64,000 bases of DNA from Turnera subulata (taxonomy: Eukaryota; Streptophyta; Magnoliopsida; Malpighiales; Passifloraceae): the NCBI GenBank assembly GCA_028386065.3, contig JAKUCV010001619.1:64218-128217 (forward strand), given 5' to 3'. The position numbers were made by a program, and so were the translations under genes. Below the pieces are notes generated by a model, which was given only the letters and a program-made list of their open reading frames with translations, had not been told where the DNA came from and made no database searches. This document shows, piece by piece, positions 46,520 to 58,139 of this stretch. How positions within the stretch are numbered: the first letter of the stretch is position 1; every line of letters begins with the position of its first letter.

Positions 46520-48060
46520 GTTGCCCCACTCAGCCCTTTAATTGTAGTATATCAAAATTGGAGGGATGGGCAAGACATTTACCCACCAAAATCGTTTTTT
46601 TACAAGCCATGATAACTACTATTAATAATGTCCAATAATAAAACGGCCTTCACAAAATCGATTTCAAACAACCAATGTGGCCCCTGCTTGTATACTGAAA
46701 AAACATCTCCAACTCGGCATAAAACAAACGCGATCCCTTGCCAAGTCCAACACTAAAGCTCCACGGGTCCTTGAACCAATAAAAACGATCTCCCAAAAGA
46801 ATAGTTCTGCAACCAAAAACCCTAAAGATCATTCACAGAAATAATCTAGATCTCCCAATCCAACTAACACGAGAAAAATCGATACCCTTCTCCAATTGGC
46901 AACATTAATATCTATAAGATAAAATTCCTTTTTTTTGTTTTTTACGAAATCGTTCCTTCCCCAAAAATCAACTCAGCAAGGAAACTTAAGATAAGAAAGG
47001 AACCTTAATAATGTGCGCCTTTATCTCCAGGAACCTACCTTGGAGGAAGACTTATAAAAAAATAACCTTGTGCCCTTACCTCCAAGAATCTGACTTGGAG
47101 AACAATCTGACTTCCATCGAAGCTCTTCTTTGTGAAACTAGCATAAATAAAGACCAAAGCCCTTTGCCAATTCACCCAAGAAACAGTCGTCGATGATTTG
47201 AGAATAATATAACTGTCAAGATCGATCGTTCCTTCTTCGAAGCGATCAAAAAGACCTTGTCGAAGTCCAAAAAGGCTATTTAAATATTTCTTTCGAAACG
47301 ATCCTTACCGAAGAACCTTCTCCCCAATGGATTTCTGAATATCTCTCCCAGGAACGAAGCCTTTATCCATTGACTAAACGATCATAAAGACCATTTAATA
47401 GCAGACTTCCCGGCCACGAAGATACCTGACGAGCAGCAAAACCCACATAGAGGTCGAATTATTATTTTCCCAGTAACGATCACATAACGATCGTTTCCAC
47501 AGAAATTCCGAAATGACCTCCTTCTCACAAACGGTCCCTAGAACCGCTTAACCCTCATAAAGCTCTACAACGACCATCTCCCTTTATGAACTATTTTGAA
47601 TAAGAACGATCATGACGATTGCTCTACCATGCGATCAACTCCTAAAAGAACCCTTTATATTTTGTGAGTTTGCTCCCCCAAAAGACCAAGACTCTACGGA
47701 AGGCAAGAACAATCTACCAAAACGATCATAGAGATCATTCTATTAAATAAGGAAATTCATCAACACTGCCCTCCTACTCCCTAGAATGATCTGCCAATGC
47801 CTTCCATAAAAGCCGTAGACTTCGAAGGCCATTTTGACAACCAACAAAGTCTATTCAAACAACCATACCCCTATAATTGTAAATGATTACAAAATCGTTT
47901 TAAGGGGCTATGGAATCAGTACAAGAATGCCAAGGAAGTCCTTCTTTTGAAACGATCCCGCATAGATCGCCTTCCTCGCTTCCTCTAATATAAACATTTT
48001 ATCACAAAACCCCACAGATCATTCTATCACATAATAGAAATTCACAAGGCACCTGGCCGT
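46520..48060 (-). other. Interior of the outer element with dispersed ACGATC/GATCGT motifs
   Basis: It is non-coding in appearance. It holds a polypurine tract (minus strand) at 46520-46532. From about 46940 to 48030 the motif (A)ACGATC(A/G) or its complement occurs many times, for example 'aacgatcataaagacc' near 47386, 'aacgatcacataacgatcgtttcc' near 47474-47498 and 'aaaacgatcatagagatcatt' near 47720. Spacing is irregular. Confidence 0.6.
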
Positions 48061-48801
48061 TTTAATGAAACGAAAAGGCGAACTTCAAACTCCACAGATT
48101 AGAAAAAAGTTCAAAGTTGGATCGCTGGCTAATATAAACCTTCTTGGCCAATTTATTCAAAAATGCACCATGGCCACCAAGAAAATGACTTTTGGCCATC
48201 AAGAAATAAATGGCCTAATTAAATATCATGATCACCAAAAAACAACTCTACTCCAAGCCACCCAAACCATCCATGCCAACAATAGAATAAAAAGTTCGTG
48301 GCCGGTAAGTGGACGAGAGAGTATTCGGTCTTTACCTTCTAATTCTAGTTTGTATTCGCATGTAGAAGGCCTTCTTGCAATCGGAAAAGACGGAGATTGG
48401 TCTTCATCATCATTGGTCGAAGCGACCTCTCTCTTATAAATTTTGGTCTTCCACCTTATTTTTCAAACATGGAACATCTGCCACATCTTTTGCTTCTTTA
48501 AACTCCACAAGGTTGATCACTGACCTCGTATTAAAGAAGGTTGGCAGCATAAAATCCTTGTTAAATTGTGCCTTCATTGGTAAGGAGTAAAACTGTACGG
48601 CCTACGACATCCCCATACCTCCTGGGAAGGCATCATCTTCCTCCAAAAGTTCCACCAGGTCTATGGGCGGTCTTCGTCTAGAGACCCACACCTTGGTTGG
48701 TGGCCTCGTCTGTTGCGGCCTGGTCTCCCTCCTTATTGGTTCAACCTCCGCCTCCTTATTGGTTTCCCAGACCATCCTGACAACCTTTCCTTGACCAATC
48801 G

Positions 48802-49212
48802 CTAAGACTGATTACCAAGTCTCTCTTCCTTCGGCCTTCTAAGATCCTCATTTTGGACTGGCTTAGACTCGGCCAGTGGTCTCCCCATTCTCTTTAGAGG
48901 TATCAGGTGAGTGACGCTGACCTCTTGCCTCAAACGCAGTATGCGCCTCTTCTGAGTCCTTGTAAGACCAAATTTCCTAAATCGAGCCTCCAAATCCTTC
49001 AGGTGCGCAAGTGGAGAAATTGGTGTTCGTCGTGCCTGCTTCCTCGGTTGGTTCTCATGCCACCTATGATCCTTGGGTTCTAAGGGCCTGATCATCCTGG
49101 ATGTAAGCTTACTAGTGTTCAGCTCGGATCGTAACTGCACCTTAGGATTCACCCTCCTGCACTCAGAACACCGCATAACCTCGTAGTTGATCTCCACTGC
49201 CCTCTTCTTCAC
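48802..49212 (-). pseudogene. Retroelement polyprotein remnant (gag/pol spacer type)
   Basis: The minus-strand frame contains VMRCSECRRVNP and FRKFGLTRTQKRRILRLRQEV. A TRTQKRRxxRLR stretch is familiar from the gag-protease spacer of some plant Ty3/gypsy polyproteins, but I cannot place the lineage. The open frame is longer than the ATG-bounded piece. Upstream codons (49212-49300, TPINTPKEIEVAGYDAKVK) read in frame, and similar sequence (RRRPPIDLVELLEEDDAFPGG) continues near 48610-48680 after stops. It is decayed, and no active-site motif is preserved. Orientation agrees with that deduced for the outer element. Confidence 0.5.
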
Positions 49213-49299
49213 CTTTGCATCATAACCTGCAACCTCAATCTCCTTGGGTGTGTTGATCGGTGTCTTCTTTGTGTAGCCAGCCCCAAGACCCTACAGATT

Positions 49300-50056
49300 A
49301 TAACCATTAGGATTGGCCTTTCTGCTTTTAGTAGTGACTTGGTGACAATTGGTGATGGCCTTCTGGTTCAGGCCACTGGGAATGGCCTTCCAGCCTTTAG
49401 TAGTGGCTTGATGACGATTGGTGGTGGCCTTCCGGTCCTGGCCACCAAGCATTGTTTGTTGGTTCTTCTTATTGGGAATGACCTGATGGCTTCGGCAACC
49501 AGCAATGCTCTATAAATAATGGCCTTCACCTTGCAAAGTCGATGATGACGATTATTCTTTACAAAGGCCTGGATCCGTGGTGGGCAGGTTTTTCCTAGTC
49601 ATCACCAGAATCTGGATGACTAAGATTAATATATTGATCATCCATCAGTTGATCCTCCTCAGGGTACTCATCAAAGCATGGTTGATCATCATCCTCACCA
49701 GGATGATCATGGCTAGACTGATTTGAGTCAAGATCAGACTGGTTGTCACCAGACCAATACTGGTTAAGGTCCTGTCCCCCTTGTTCTGACGTGCTTAGGA
49801 GACCTTGGCTGAGGTGTACATCTCCTTCACTTGTGGGAGAATCGTGGTCGTCAAGATCTTCTTAGAGAGGAAGCCCCAATGCCAGTCTTTCAGCCATAGT
49901 CTCTATTATAGCCTGTCGAATTTCCGAATATTCTCTGGTTTCTGGCATCATGAATGCTCAGTGAAAAAGACTTCTACAATGGAACGTGGGTCTCACTGGG
50001 CGTGCAAAAAACTACAACTGTTCTCCAAATAGAACAGTCTCGAACCTTGAAAAAAC
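49300..50056 (-). other. Leader and gag-like start of the outer element
   Basis: Minus-strand frames are acidic and coding-like (for example FDEYPEEDQLMDDQYINLSHPDSGDD near 49590-49680) but interrupted. Repeats of 'ggcctt(c/t)(t/c)gg...ccac' lie at 49330-49450. Near 49990-50015 the minus strand reads 'ttttttgcacgcccagtg', a string also common after the primer site in plant gypsy elements. I could not identify the priming tRNA. Confidence 0.45.
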
Positions 50057-50800
50057 TGTTTGCTACATTGAACAGCAAGCGACCAACGGCTACAGGATCC
50101 GACAGCTGAAGTTCCAAGCGGACGGTGTCGCACGTCCTTAGACTGGGTTTTGAGTTTTCTAAATTAAGTTATCTAGGAAGACATATTAAATTCGACACTA
50201 CACTACTGTATGATAGAAATAAATATAAATTGGGTAAAAATAGTTTGATTTCTTGATGATTGGATTGTGATCCCTGTACAAGAAAGGTCAATGGCCTTAT
50301 ATAGGTGCACGAGTTATTCATCAGATAAGCTAGTCTAAATTACAAAATTCAAATTCATAACATGCCTTTAACTTTCTAAACTTGCAATGATAAAATAGAA
50401 ACCTTTCAAAAAGGCCGTTAAAAATCCTCTTCAAATTCATTAACCTCCTGATCAATATCCCTCTGCAAGACTTGAAATTCAAAATTCCCTAAAAAGGTCT
50501 CCAGAACCAATTTCGAAAAGAGCCTCCCATCGACCAAGGAAACCCACCACAAACCTTATAAGTCCAGAGAGATCACTTGGCCCATCCACACAGACTTATC
50601 ACTCGGCCCATCCACAGACTTAACAAACCAGAAAGACCACTTGATTCACGGACAAATTAGTCTAGAAGGCCAATACCAATCTGCATTTATACTAGTCTTC
50701 CACAATTTTCCAAACTGTAATGGCCGAAAGAGGGCCCAAAAGACAAGCCTTCTAGTGGGACCAACCTACGATCTTATTAACCCAGAAGGCCGATACCTAC
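50057..50800 (-). repeat. 5' LTR of the outer element, first segment
   Basis: Collinear with 38119-38830. It breaks at 'cgatacctac', where the copia element entered, and resumes at 58040. It contains a 44-bp stretch (near 50722-50765) that the left copy lacks. Confidence 0.9.
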
Positions 50801-51120
50801 TGTTGGAAAATAGTGAGTCCACCCATAAGGGGTGCTCACTTAAGCCCAACTAGGCCCAACTTGTATGTTATATAAGCCACCACAAGGGGAGGCTGATACA
50901 TGGTTGATATACACATTAGTTGGGTAGAAACACATGGTAACCTGCAATACTGTAAACTAGGGATTTAGACCGTGGAAACTAGGAGGCCGATCCGACACAC
51001 TGTGACGGACTCCACCGACCAGTGATTCATGTCGTGGCTCCCAATCCTAACAACGCTTCCGCTTCACTCAGATAAGTATCCTTATCTATGCTATGTATAT
51101 GTACATGATGAAATCCTTCA
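50801..51120 (+). repeat. 5' LTR of the inserted copia element
   Basis: 320 bp with TATA-like 'gttatataagcc' near 50867. It ends 'gatgaaatccttca', followed directly by a degenerate tRNA-iMet primer site (TTGGTAGCAGAGC; the usual form is TGGTATCAGAGC). Confidence 0.92.
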
Positions 51121-51536
51121 TTGGTAGCAGAGCTATAGGCTTGTTTTCTGGTTGATTTTATCATTTTTGTGTAAATCTAAAATCATGTTCTAAAGAATTG
51201 GGTATTTGTGTATTATCGGGATTGATTTGTTCAATCCAGGATTAATTCGTTCATCCACCACTCATGTAATTTTTTTTTCTATCGATTAAAACAAATCGAC
51301 GTACTGCTTTGTTTTCTACATAATATACATGGATACATATATGTTTCTTGGTGGAACGAATAATTTTTTTTACCGATTAACATATGTTATTAATCAACTG
51401 AAGAATGGATTGTATATTTTTTTTTTCGATTAATATGTGTGGTTATTTGTTAATCGACAAAAAATGCTGCAAGAAATTGGTGAAACAATAAAAATTTGGA
51501 TCGGAGTTCTTGGTGAAGAACAATGCACCATACAAC

Positions 51537-52036
51537 CCGATACTCGTCTCATCTTGCTACAGAAGGCGGCGGACGGGGCAAGGCACGCTGCAGACGGCGG
51601 TAGTCAAGAGGGGAAACGCTGCAGACGCCGCGGTTCCCTATGCCTTGCGGCGGTGCTTCGCGTGGAGGCTCAGGTGGCACCCTCTCCGGGTGGTGACGGC
51701 GGCCATTGAGGTGGTGGGATCGGAGCGGCGGTCCTCGTGCTCGCTGCACCTGCTCCCACTTCGTCTTCTCCGGCGTCACGCGAGAGGAGGTGGAGGAGGC
51801 AGTGAGCTCCCTCGTGCATGCGCTCCTCTCCGACGGTTGACGCGAATGGCGGGGATGAGGGCGGCAGCGCTGGCAGCGGGCTTGACTCGGCAACCTTCGT
51901 GGTTGCGGCCTCTCCCTAGCATGGTGACGCCTACAGTGGCTGCTCCTCCCTCTTCCGCCTGTGGTGGTGAGCCCCTGGATGGTTCCGGCGACGAGCTCCA
52001 GTCGGAGCGGTTTGAGGCGGCGGCGGCAGTGTTGTT
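51537..52036 (+). other. GC-rich island beside the assembly gap
   Basis: This roughly 500-bp stretch is far richer in G/C (gcggcgg, ggcggcagcg, ccgcct) than the AT-rich DNA on either side. It is open in one + frame for about 180 codons into the gap. The encoded chain is Arg/Ala/Leu-rich and unrecognised, and a second frame has a helix-like phrase VTREEVEEAVSSLVHALLSDG. It may be a captured gene fragment, an old gag leader or an assembly artefact. Confidence 0.5.
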
Positions 52037-52056
52037 TTCTTTGAAGAAGAAAACTG

Positions 52057-52687
52057 NNNNNNNNNNNNNNNNNNNNNNNNNNNNNNNNNNNNNNNNNNNN
52101 NNNNNNNNNNNNNNNNNNNNNNNNNNNNNNNNNNNNNNNNNNNNNNNNNNNNNNNNNNNNNNNNNNNNNNNNNNNNNNNNNNNNNNNNNNNNNNNNNNNN
52201 NNNNNNNNNNNNNNNNNNNNNNNNNNNNNNNNNNNNNNNNNNNNNNNNNNNNNNNNNNNNNNNNNNNNNNNNNNNNNNNNNNNNNNNNNNNNNNNNNNNN
52301 NNNNNNNNNNNNNNNNNNNNNNNNNNNNNNNNNNNNNNNNNNNNNNNNNNNNNNNNNNNNNNNNNNNNNNNNNNNNNNNNNNNNNNNNNNNNNNNNNNNN
52401 NNNNNNNNNNNNNNNNNNNNNNNNNNNNNNNNNNNNNNNNNNNNNNNNNNNNNNNNNNNNNNNNNNNNNNNNNNNNNNNNNNNNNNNNNNNNNNNNNNNN
52501 NNNNNNNNNNNNNNNNNNNNNNNNNNNNNNNNNNNNNNNNNNNNNNNNNNNNNNNNNNNNNNNNNNNNNNNNNNNNNNNNNNNNNNNNNNNNNNNNNNNN
52601 NNNNNNNNNNNNNNNNNNNNNNNNNNNNNNNNNNNNNNNNNNNNNNNNNNNNNNNNNNNNNNNNNNNNNNNNNNNNNNNNNNNNNNN
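52057..52687. other. Assembly gap (run of N)
   Basis: About 630 undetermined bases inside the copia element. Any frame drawn across it is meaningless. The true length may differ. Confidence 0.97.
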
Positions 52688-54600
52688 TAAAATAAAATTA
52701 ATCGAGACAAAAGTCTAGTATTATTATATTTTTAGAAGCGATGGTCAATATAAAAATAATTTTTTTAGACACACGGTCTAAATAAATCTTATTTTTATAT
52801 CTTATCACCTTAGTAAAATTTGTCCATGTTAGACATATGGTCTAATTAAATTTTATTCTATGGCATACGGCTTAGAATAAAACTATGAAGGGTTTCAATA
52901 TTTTTCTTAATAGATCTAGATAAAGAAATTAGTCACACAGACTAATTCTTTTGACATAATTTTTGTGTTTATGTTTTATCACCAATAAAATACAATCCAA
53001 ATATTTCTAGACCATTTTCTTTGTGAATTTGGCACGAGAAATATTTACCCAACGGTTCAAGCATGGGTAATACACGATTACCTACTTTAATGTTAATTGG
53101 TTTAACATTATGAACTAGTTGCTATTTAGTTTAGCATCACATGTTAATTAGTTTAACATTGTTGGGCTGTTCAACTTATAATCCACATAGGATTATAAAA
53201 TTGTGCTTGACAAATATGTTGTCTGGAGTATGATTAATGCTTAGTAGTGTTTTTGGTTAAATTAATTTTCATTATGCATTCAACTTTAGGACGATGATTG
53301 GGAACATAGTGAACTTTCAACTCCGGGTTATGCATGTGATTATTAACTTCACCAATCGAAGCTTAGCATTATCTATGTATGTATGTTGAACATTATACCT
53401 TAAGTGTGATCCTTTTGTGTATTTTATTTGTTAAATATAATTACTGCTTCATATGTATTGCCGCATAGCCCAACAAAAGGTTGATGCTTAATGGCGATAA
53501 TCATAAAATTTGGAATTTAGTATTCCAGTATGTGCTGGGAGAGCAAAAGTGCTCTTGTGATCATCACCATTGTCATGAAAGTTGAAGACAGATCAGTGCA
53601 GCAAACCATACAATGCAAAGTACTATTGTAACAAAAGTGTTGCAATGATGACCAAAAAGGGTCATTTTCCAATGATGAAATTGGATAGTACAAATTGGTA
53701 CTTTACTTTGCATGAGTTAGCAAACTTTGCGTTTGCGGCAGTTTTATTTTGTGTGTAACTGAATATAATTCTTAGTGAATTATAGACTCAGTAGCCACAC
53801 TTTATATTGTATGGAGATGTAATACTGGATCAACGTTAAGTCTCACATGGAGATTAAACGCTTTGACATGTAAGTGGCAACAACACGGTGTTGCTTAAAT
53901 ACTCATATCATACAAGTTGGTCTGGTGTAACATACGAGTTGTAATCTTACATGATAGATGTCTTTTCTGAAATGTCTTGGTTTTAATAACCATATATACT
54001 TTCATGAAAAATTATAAAATTGATTCTGGTTCAATTTTATATGGCTTTAGTCTTACTACCGAATAATGCTAGATTTGGTCATACGGACCAACAGAGAATG
54101 CCAAGGTAAGCAAATAATGTTTGCTTCCTAGAATTATACAAGTAGAATTGTCTTCTTGTGAGGATTATCTAGCTGATTATTGACCATCCGGTGAAGTGAT
54201 TAAAGCAAACTCTTCATTGTTATTTGTCCACCCGGACATCTGCGGGTCCATTCACATTTGGACTAGGCAAAAGCATGTAATTCATTATTTTATTCATTAT
54301 GCCCAATTATATCTATTTAATTCTCTATTTTTGAGGCATTAAGTTGTTTCTAAAGCTATATGAGCTTAATAGAAAATTAACTAGATATGAAGATACAAGA
54401 TCTGCACATTAATTGCGATCGTTTTTTGTCGATCCATTCAGTTGGGCATGTGATGAAAGGATATAGTGCATTGGTTGACTATTTCTAACAATCTATGACA
54501 AAATGTGTTATAGAGTGACATGATGGAATGCTTCTGTAACGGTTAAGTAAACGAGGGCGCAAACCTTATTGCCACATGGGTAATATTTAATTGGTTGCTG
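52688..54600 (+). other. Decayed 5' interior (gag area) of the copia element
   Basis: AT-rich DNA with phrases that look like old copia gag, for example around 53590-53720, but full of stops. Short repeats of 'agacaca(c/t)ggtcta' lie near 52768, 52833 and 52935. No reliable domain can be delimited. Confidence 0.5.
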
Positions 54601-54649
54601 CCTATATATTTAACAATATGCCTATATAGTCAGTTACAACTACTCTGCA

Positions 54650-56680
54650 TGTATTGTAGACTAGAATGCTACCCACCAAGTGTTTAGTAACCTTGGAAGT
54701 TGTGTTGCTTATACACATTATTTCTCTCTGGCAAGATGTGCCTTCAAAGGAAGACAAGTGTCTTATGAGATACTTACTAACCTTAAGGGTTATATGTTTA
54801 TAAGCCAACAAAACAGTGGGAGCGTAACTGAGTATAAACCACAAGATGTCACATTCTTTGTGAATGAGTTTCCTAAGAAGGGTGAGGTAGGTTAAGGCCT
54901 ATCTTTATTTGAGGAAGAGGATTAAGACATGCAAGAATTACTTTATTCGAGTGGGAGGATTTTTACAGATGATGAATTAGTTTCTCATCAATAAACTACC
55001 TCATCATCAAGTCCGAATAAAAGTAATCTTGTTGTTCCAAGTGGGAGCGATAAAGATAGATCTTGTTCTAAGTGGGAGCGAGATTAGCGTTTTAATCCTA
55101 GTGGGAGCCATGTTGATCCAAATGGGAACAACATACCTGAATCACAACTAAGTGTGATTCTCATAAAAGATTGTCGTTGATGATTTGACATCAAAGATAG
55201 TAGGTCTTTTATGATATTCCTACATGATGAGCCTAGAAGAGGCTGCCTCAAAATCATTCTAAAGAAAAATGGACAAAGGCACTTGAAGAACAGATGGAGT
55301 CCATGAGAGTCAATAAAGTTTAAGGACTGGTTGATCTCATTGAAGGACACAATGCCATCGGGAACAAATATATTCTCAAAAGCAAGCTTAAGGCTAGTGG
55401 CAAAGTTGAGAAATTTAAGACTCAACTAATAGGTAAAAGGTACACTACAGAAAGAGATAGATTACAAGAGTCAATCTCATTTTCTGTGAGTTTTACCTAT
55501 GTATGGATGTTTCTAGCTATTATTTCAAATTTAAACCTTGAATTACGTCAGACGGATGTAATAATACCTTTTCCAATGGAGGTTGAATGAAACAGATTGT
55601 GTTTCATTGAAGAGGACCACAAACATATAGTTTGTAGACTTTGAAGTCTATATTGGTCTTCTAATCCTCAAGGCATGTACCAAGTAAGTTTGCAATTTAA
55701 ATATAATATGTATATGACATACTTATAGCTAGAAATAATATGGAGTTTAATCAACAAGGTAAAGAACCTAGTTGTTATCTCAATTGAGATAGATGATATG
55801 GATAAAGATTGCATGTAAACTTGAAATTAAGATTTCAAGATATTGTTTCAAGAAATTATTGTATTTCTCGTACGACAATTACACTAATAAAGCTTTGGAA
55901 TAATACTATATGCATCAAAGTAATCCTATCTAAACTCCTATCAATAAATGCCGTACTTTGAGAAATCGTGTGTCCTAAGACTCCTGATGAGAGTGATGAA
56001 TTAGCCAAGTTTCATAACGGAGCGCAGTCGGAAGTTTGTTGTACACTATGGTGTATGATAGACTAGACATTGGTTAAGCAAATGGCTTAACAGATAGATG
56101 TCAATCTGACCTAGGCATAGTACATTACAAGCAGTTAAAAAGGATCATGGGATGTCTAAAGAACTCCGTTGATGACAATTTTCTCTCGAAGTAGGGAAAT
56201 GTCCTTCTTGGTTGAATGCACAAGACTTGGTCATGGAAAAGATCTAGAAGGTAGAAAAGTCTACATCTGGATATATATGTTCTTACTGAATGATGGCGCC
56301 ATATCATAAAGTAGTAAGAAGTGATCATGTGTATTCTTGTCTGCGATTGAGGCTAAATGTGTAGCTCTCACTTCAGCAGCATAAAAGTCATTTGGTTGAA
56401 TAAGTTCTTGGATTTGTGAGATGGATGATGCATAGAACACTGATCTAGTATTAGTCGACTATGACAGTGAGGCTGCAATTTCCATTGCCAAGAATGATTA
56501 GTTTCACCAAATAAGTAGACATCTGATACAACTGTGCAGATGGCATTGTTGTATGCAAGGTTGTGAATGTGAAGTATCTGTCTATAAGAGACAAGTGATC
56601 AGATGCACTATTTAAGCCTTTATCTTGGGATGTGTTTGTGGAATACATTAGGTATTAAAATTGTGTAGGCTTAAGTACTT
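54650..56680 (+). pseudogene. Degenerate copia pol (RT and RNase H remnants)
   Basis: In shifting + frames one can still read EEQMESMRVNKV near 55275-55320, then AIGNKYILKSKLKASGKVEKFKTQL near 55350-55430, the start of a copia RT. LRQTDVI near 55540-55560 follows. At the end VNVKYLSIRDK.SDALFKPLSWDVFVEYIRY occurs near 56560-56660, the usual C-terminal RNase H tail. The YVDD catalytic box is not recognisable. There are dozens of stops, so this element is older than the Athila-type copy. Confidence 0.8.
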
Positions 56681-57723
56681 CACTTTATGCTTATCTTTTT
56701 CCCAAAACTCACAACCTGTGTTTAATGTTCTTGCTATCAAACAAGTTGATTTGTATACATACATATGAATGAATGTTATGTATATTCTTCATTTATTTGT
56801 TTAAGAGTATGTCGAGTAGACACGAGGTTAGCCTTCTCACACGGGTAACCGCCTCCTTATCTTAGTGATAAGTGGAGATGAGACAGATTTTAAGCAAAAT
56901 TATCAGACGGATAATTTGAGAGCTTGTGGCTTAAAATCATAAATGTCGACTATATAATGCAGAAGGTCATTTTAATGGTGGAATACGTTCACCAAGTCTA
57001 CTTAGTGGGCTAGATGTGAGTTCAAGTTGATGTGTAGATCGAGGAACTCAAATTTGGACATATATGGCGTCTAAATATCATCTGTACAGCATTCCATGTG
57101 GGAAAGACATACGCTCCACGGGAAAGGAGAAAATGCTGTAGCACATGTTTCATACCATGTGTGCGATTTGTCGACCAAACGGGTTTACATAAGTTCAATC
57201 TCCGCTTACTGTTGTGTGAGACCCAGAGCCTTTATGGTGGCTCTATCGTGTACCCTCAGGACTCCGATCAGGTACTTGAGATTCAACTTGACGTTTGCTA
57301 TCTTAGTGTGTTGCCAAAGGACCATGGACACTGATTCGGTCTGGCGGGATATGTCTAGAAAAGAAAGTCAAGTTGAGTTAAGGGGATCGTGAGAAGAGGA
57401 AGATCATTGACCGAAATCACATTAGTTTGTATTCACCGGTGCACCAATTATGACATACGGTTATAATTGTGAATACAATGTATCTTTAAAAGAGAGATCT
57501 TCAGCAGATTTCTAATGTGATTTAAGATCTAGGGTACATGCATACTTTTTGATCTACTTGCAGGATTCTTCTGGATGAGAGGCTATATATTCCTAACAGA
57601 TGTATAGCATTTAGCTCTCACTGTATGCTGGTCGCACGGTTCTACTTCCCTGTATGGATGTTTGCAGTTTCTAATGAGAATCTGTTTCTCATGATTGTGT
57701 TTATGAGCACTCCCATTATGTGT
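56681..57723 (+). other. 3' non-coding region of the copia element
   Basis: It is about 1 kb between the pol tail and the polypurine tract without a recognised domain. Overlapping short open frames at 57096-57392 have no motifs. Confidence 0.5.
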
Positions 57724-57733
57724 GAGTGGGAGA

Positions 57734-58034
57734 TGTTGGAAAATAGTGAGTCCACCCATAAGGGGTGCTCACTTAAGCCTAACTAGGCCCAACTTGTATG
57801 TTATATAAGCCACCACAAGGGGAGGCTGATACATGGTTGATATACACATTAGTTGGGTAGAAACACACGGTAACCTGCAATACTGTAAACTAGGAATTTA
57901 GACCGTGGAAACTAGGAGGCCGATCCGACACACTGTGACGGACTCCACCGACCAGTGATTCAAGCCGTGGCTCCCGATCCTGACACACTGTGACGGACTC
58001 TATGCTATGTATATGTACATGATGAAATCCTTCA
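57734..58034 (+). repeat. 3' LTR of the inserted copia element
   Basis: It matches 50801-51120. In place of the 'aacaacgcttccgcttcactcag' region of the 5' LTR it carries a second 'gacacactgtgacggactc', so a short internal deletion/duplication has shortened it. Confidence 0.9.
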
Positions 58035-58039
58035 CCTAC

Positions 58040-58134
58040 CTTATCCCAACTAGTCCATGAGCCAAGGACAACTTACTCTAAATGTCTAGATGACTCCGAG
58101 CCAATCCTTTGACGATTTTGGATTGGTGTAAACA
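58040..58134 (-). repeat. 5' LTR of the outer element, last segment
   Basis: It resumes 'cttatcccaactagtccatgagcc' and ends TTGGTGTAAACA, next to the outer target copy ATACT. Confidence 0.9.
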
Positions 58135-58139
58135 ATACT

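Larger units (their letters stand above)
50801..58034 (+). mobile_element. Ty1/copia retrotransposon (7.2 kb) inserted in the outer LTR
   Basis: LTRs are 50801-51120 and 57734-58034 (both starting TGTTGGAAAATAGTGAG and ending GAAATCCTTCA). There is a perfect target duplication CCTAC (50796-50800 and 58035-58039), a primer-site-like TTGGTAGCAGAGC at 51121 and a polypurine tract GAGTGGGAGA at 57724-57733. The homologous intact site at 38821-38835 reads 'gatacctaccttatccc', confirming the insertion. Its coding sequence is heavily decayed, and 640 bases are unsequenced. Confidence 0.92.
38119..58134 (-). mobile_element. LTR retrotransposon with both LTRs disrupted by later insertions
   Basis: The two LTRs begin TGTT(C/T)GCTACATTGAAC and end TTGGTGTAAA(T/C)A. 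The outer 5-mers are identical: ATACT at 38114-38118 and ATACT at 58135-58139. The left LTR is split at 38890/46488 by a non-autonomous LTR element, and the right LTR at 50800/58040 by a copia element. The interior proper is 46520-50056 (3.5 kb). Coding-like frames and a polypurine stretch next to the left LTR (minus strand 'gagtggggcaac', 46520-46532) indicate minus orientation, so the right LTR is the 5' one. The lineage is uncertain, probably Ty3/gypsy; no intact RT was found. Confidence 0.9.

Noticed and set aside
51510..52718. Open frame of about 400 codons
   Set aside because: More than half of it is the N gap. The remainder is the GC-rich island without a recognised domain. A 'GNAADAAVPYAL' phrase recalls gamma-glutamyltranspeptidase, but nothing else of that enzyme is there.
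54602..54895. Open frames on both strands in the copia interior
   Set aside because: They are short and lack motifs. The frame order of the remaining RT/RNase H relics shows this is decayed pol.
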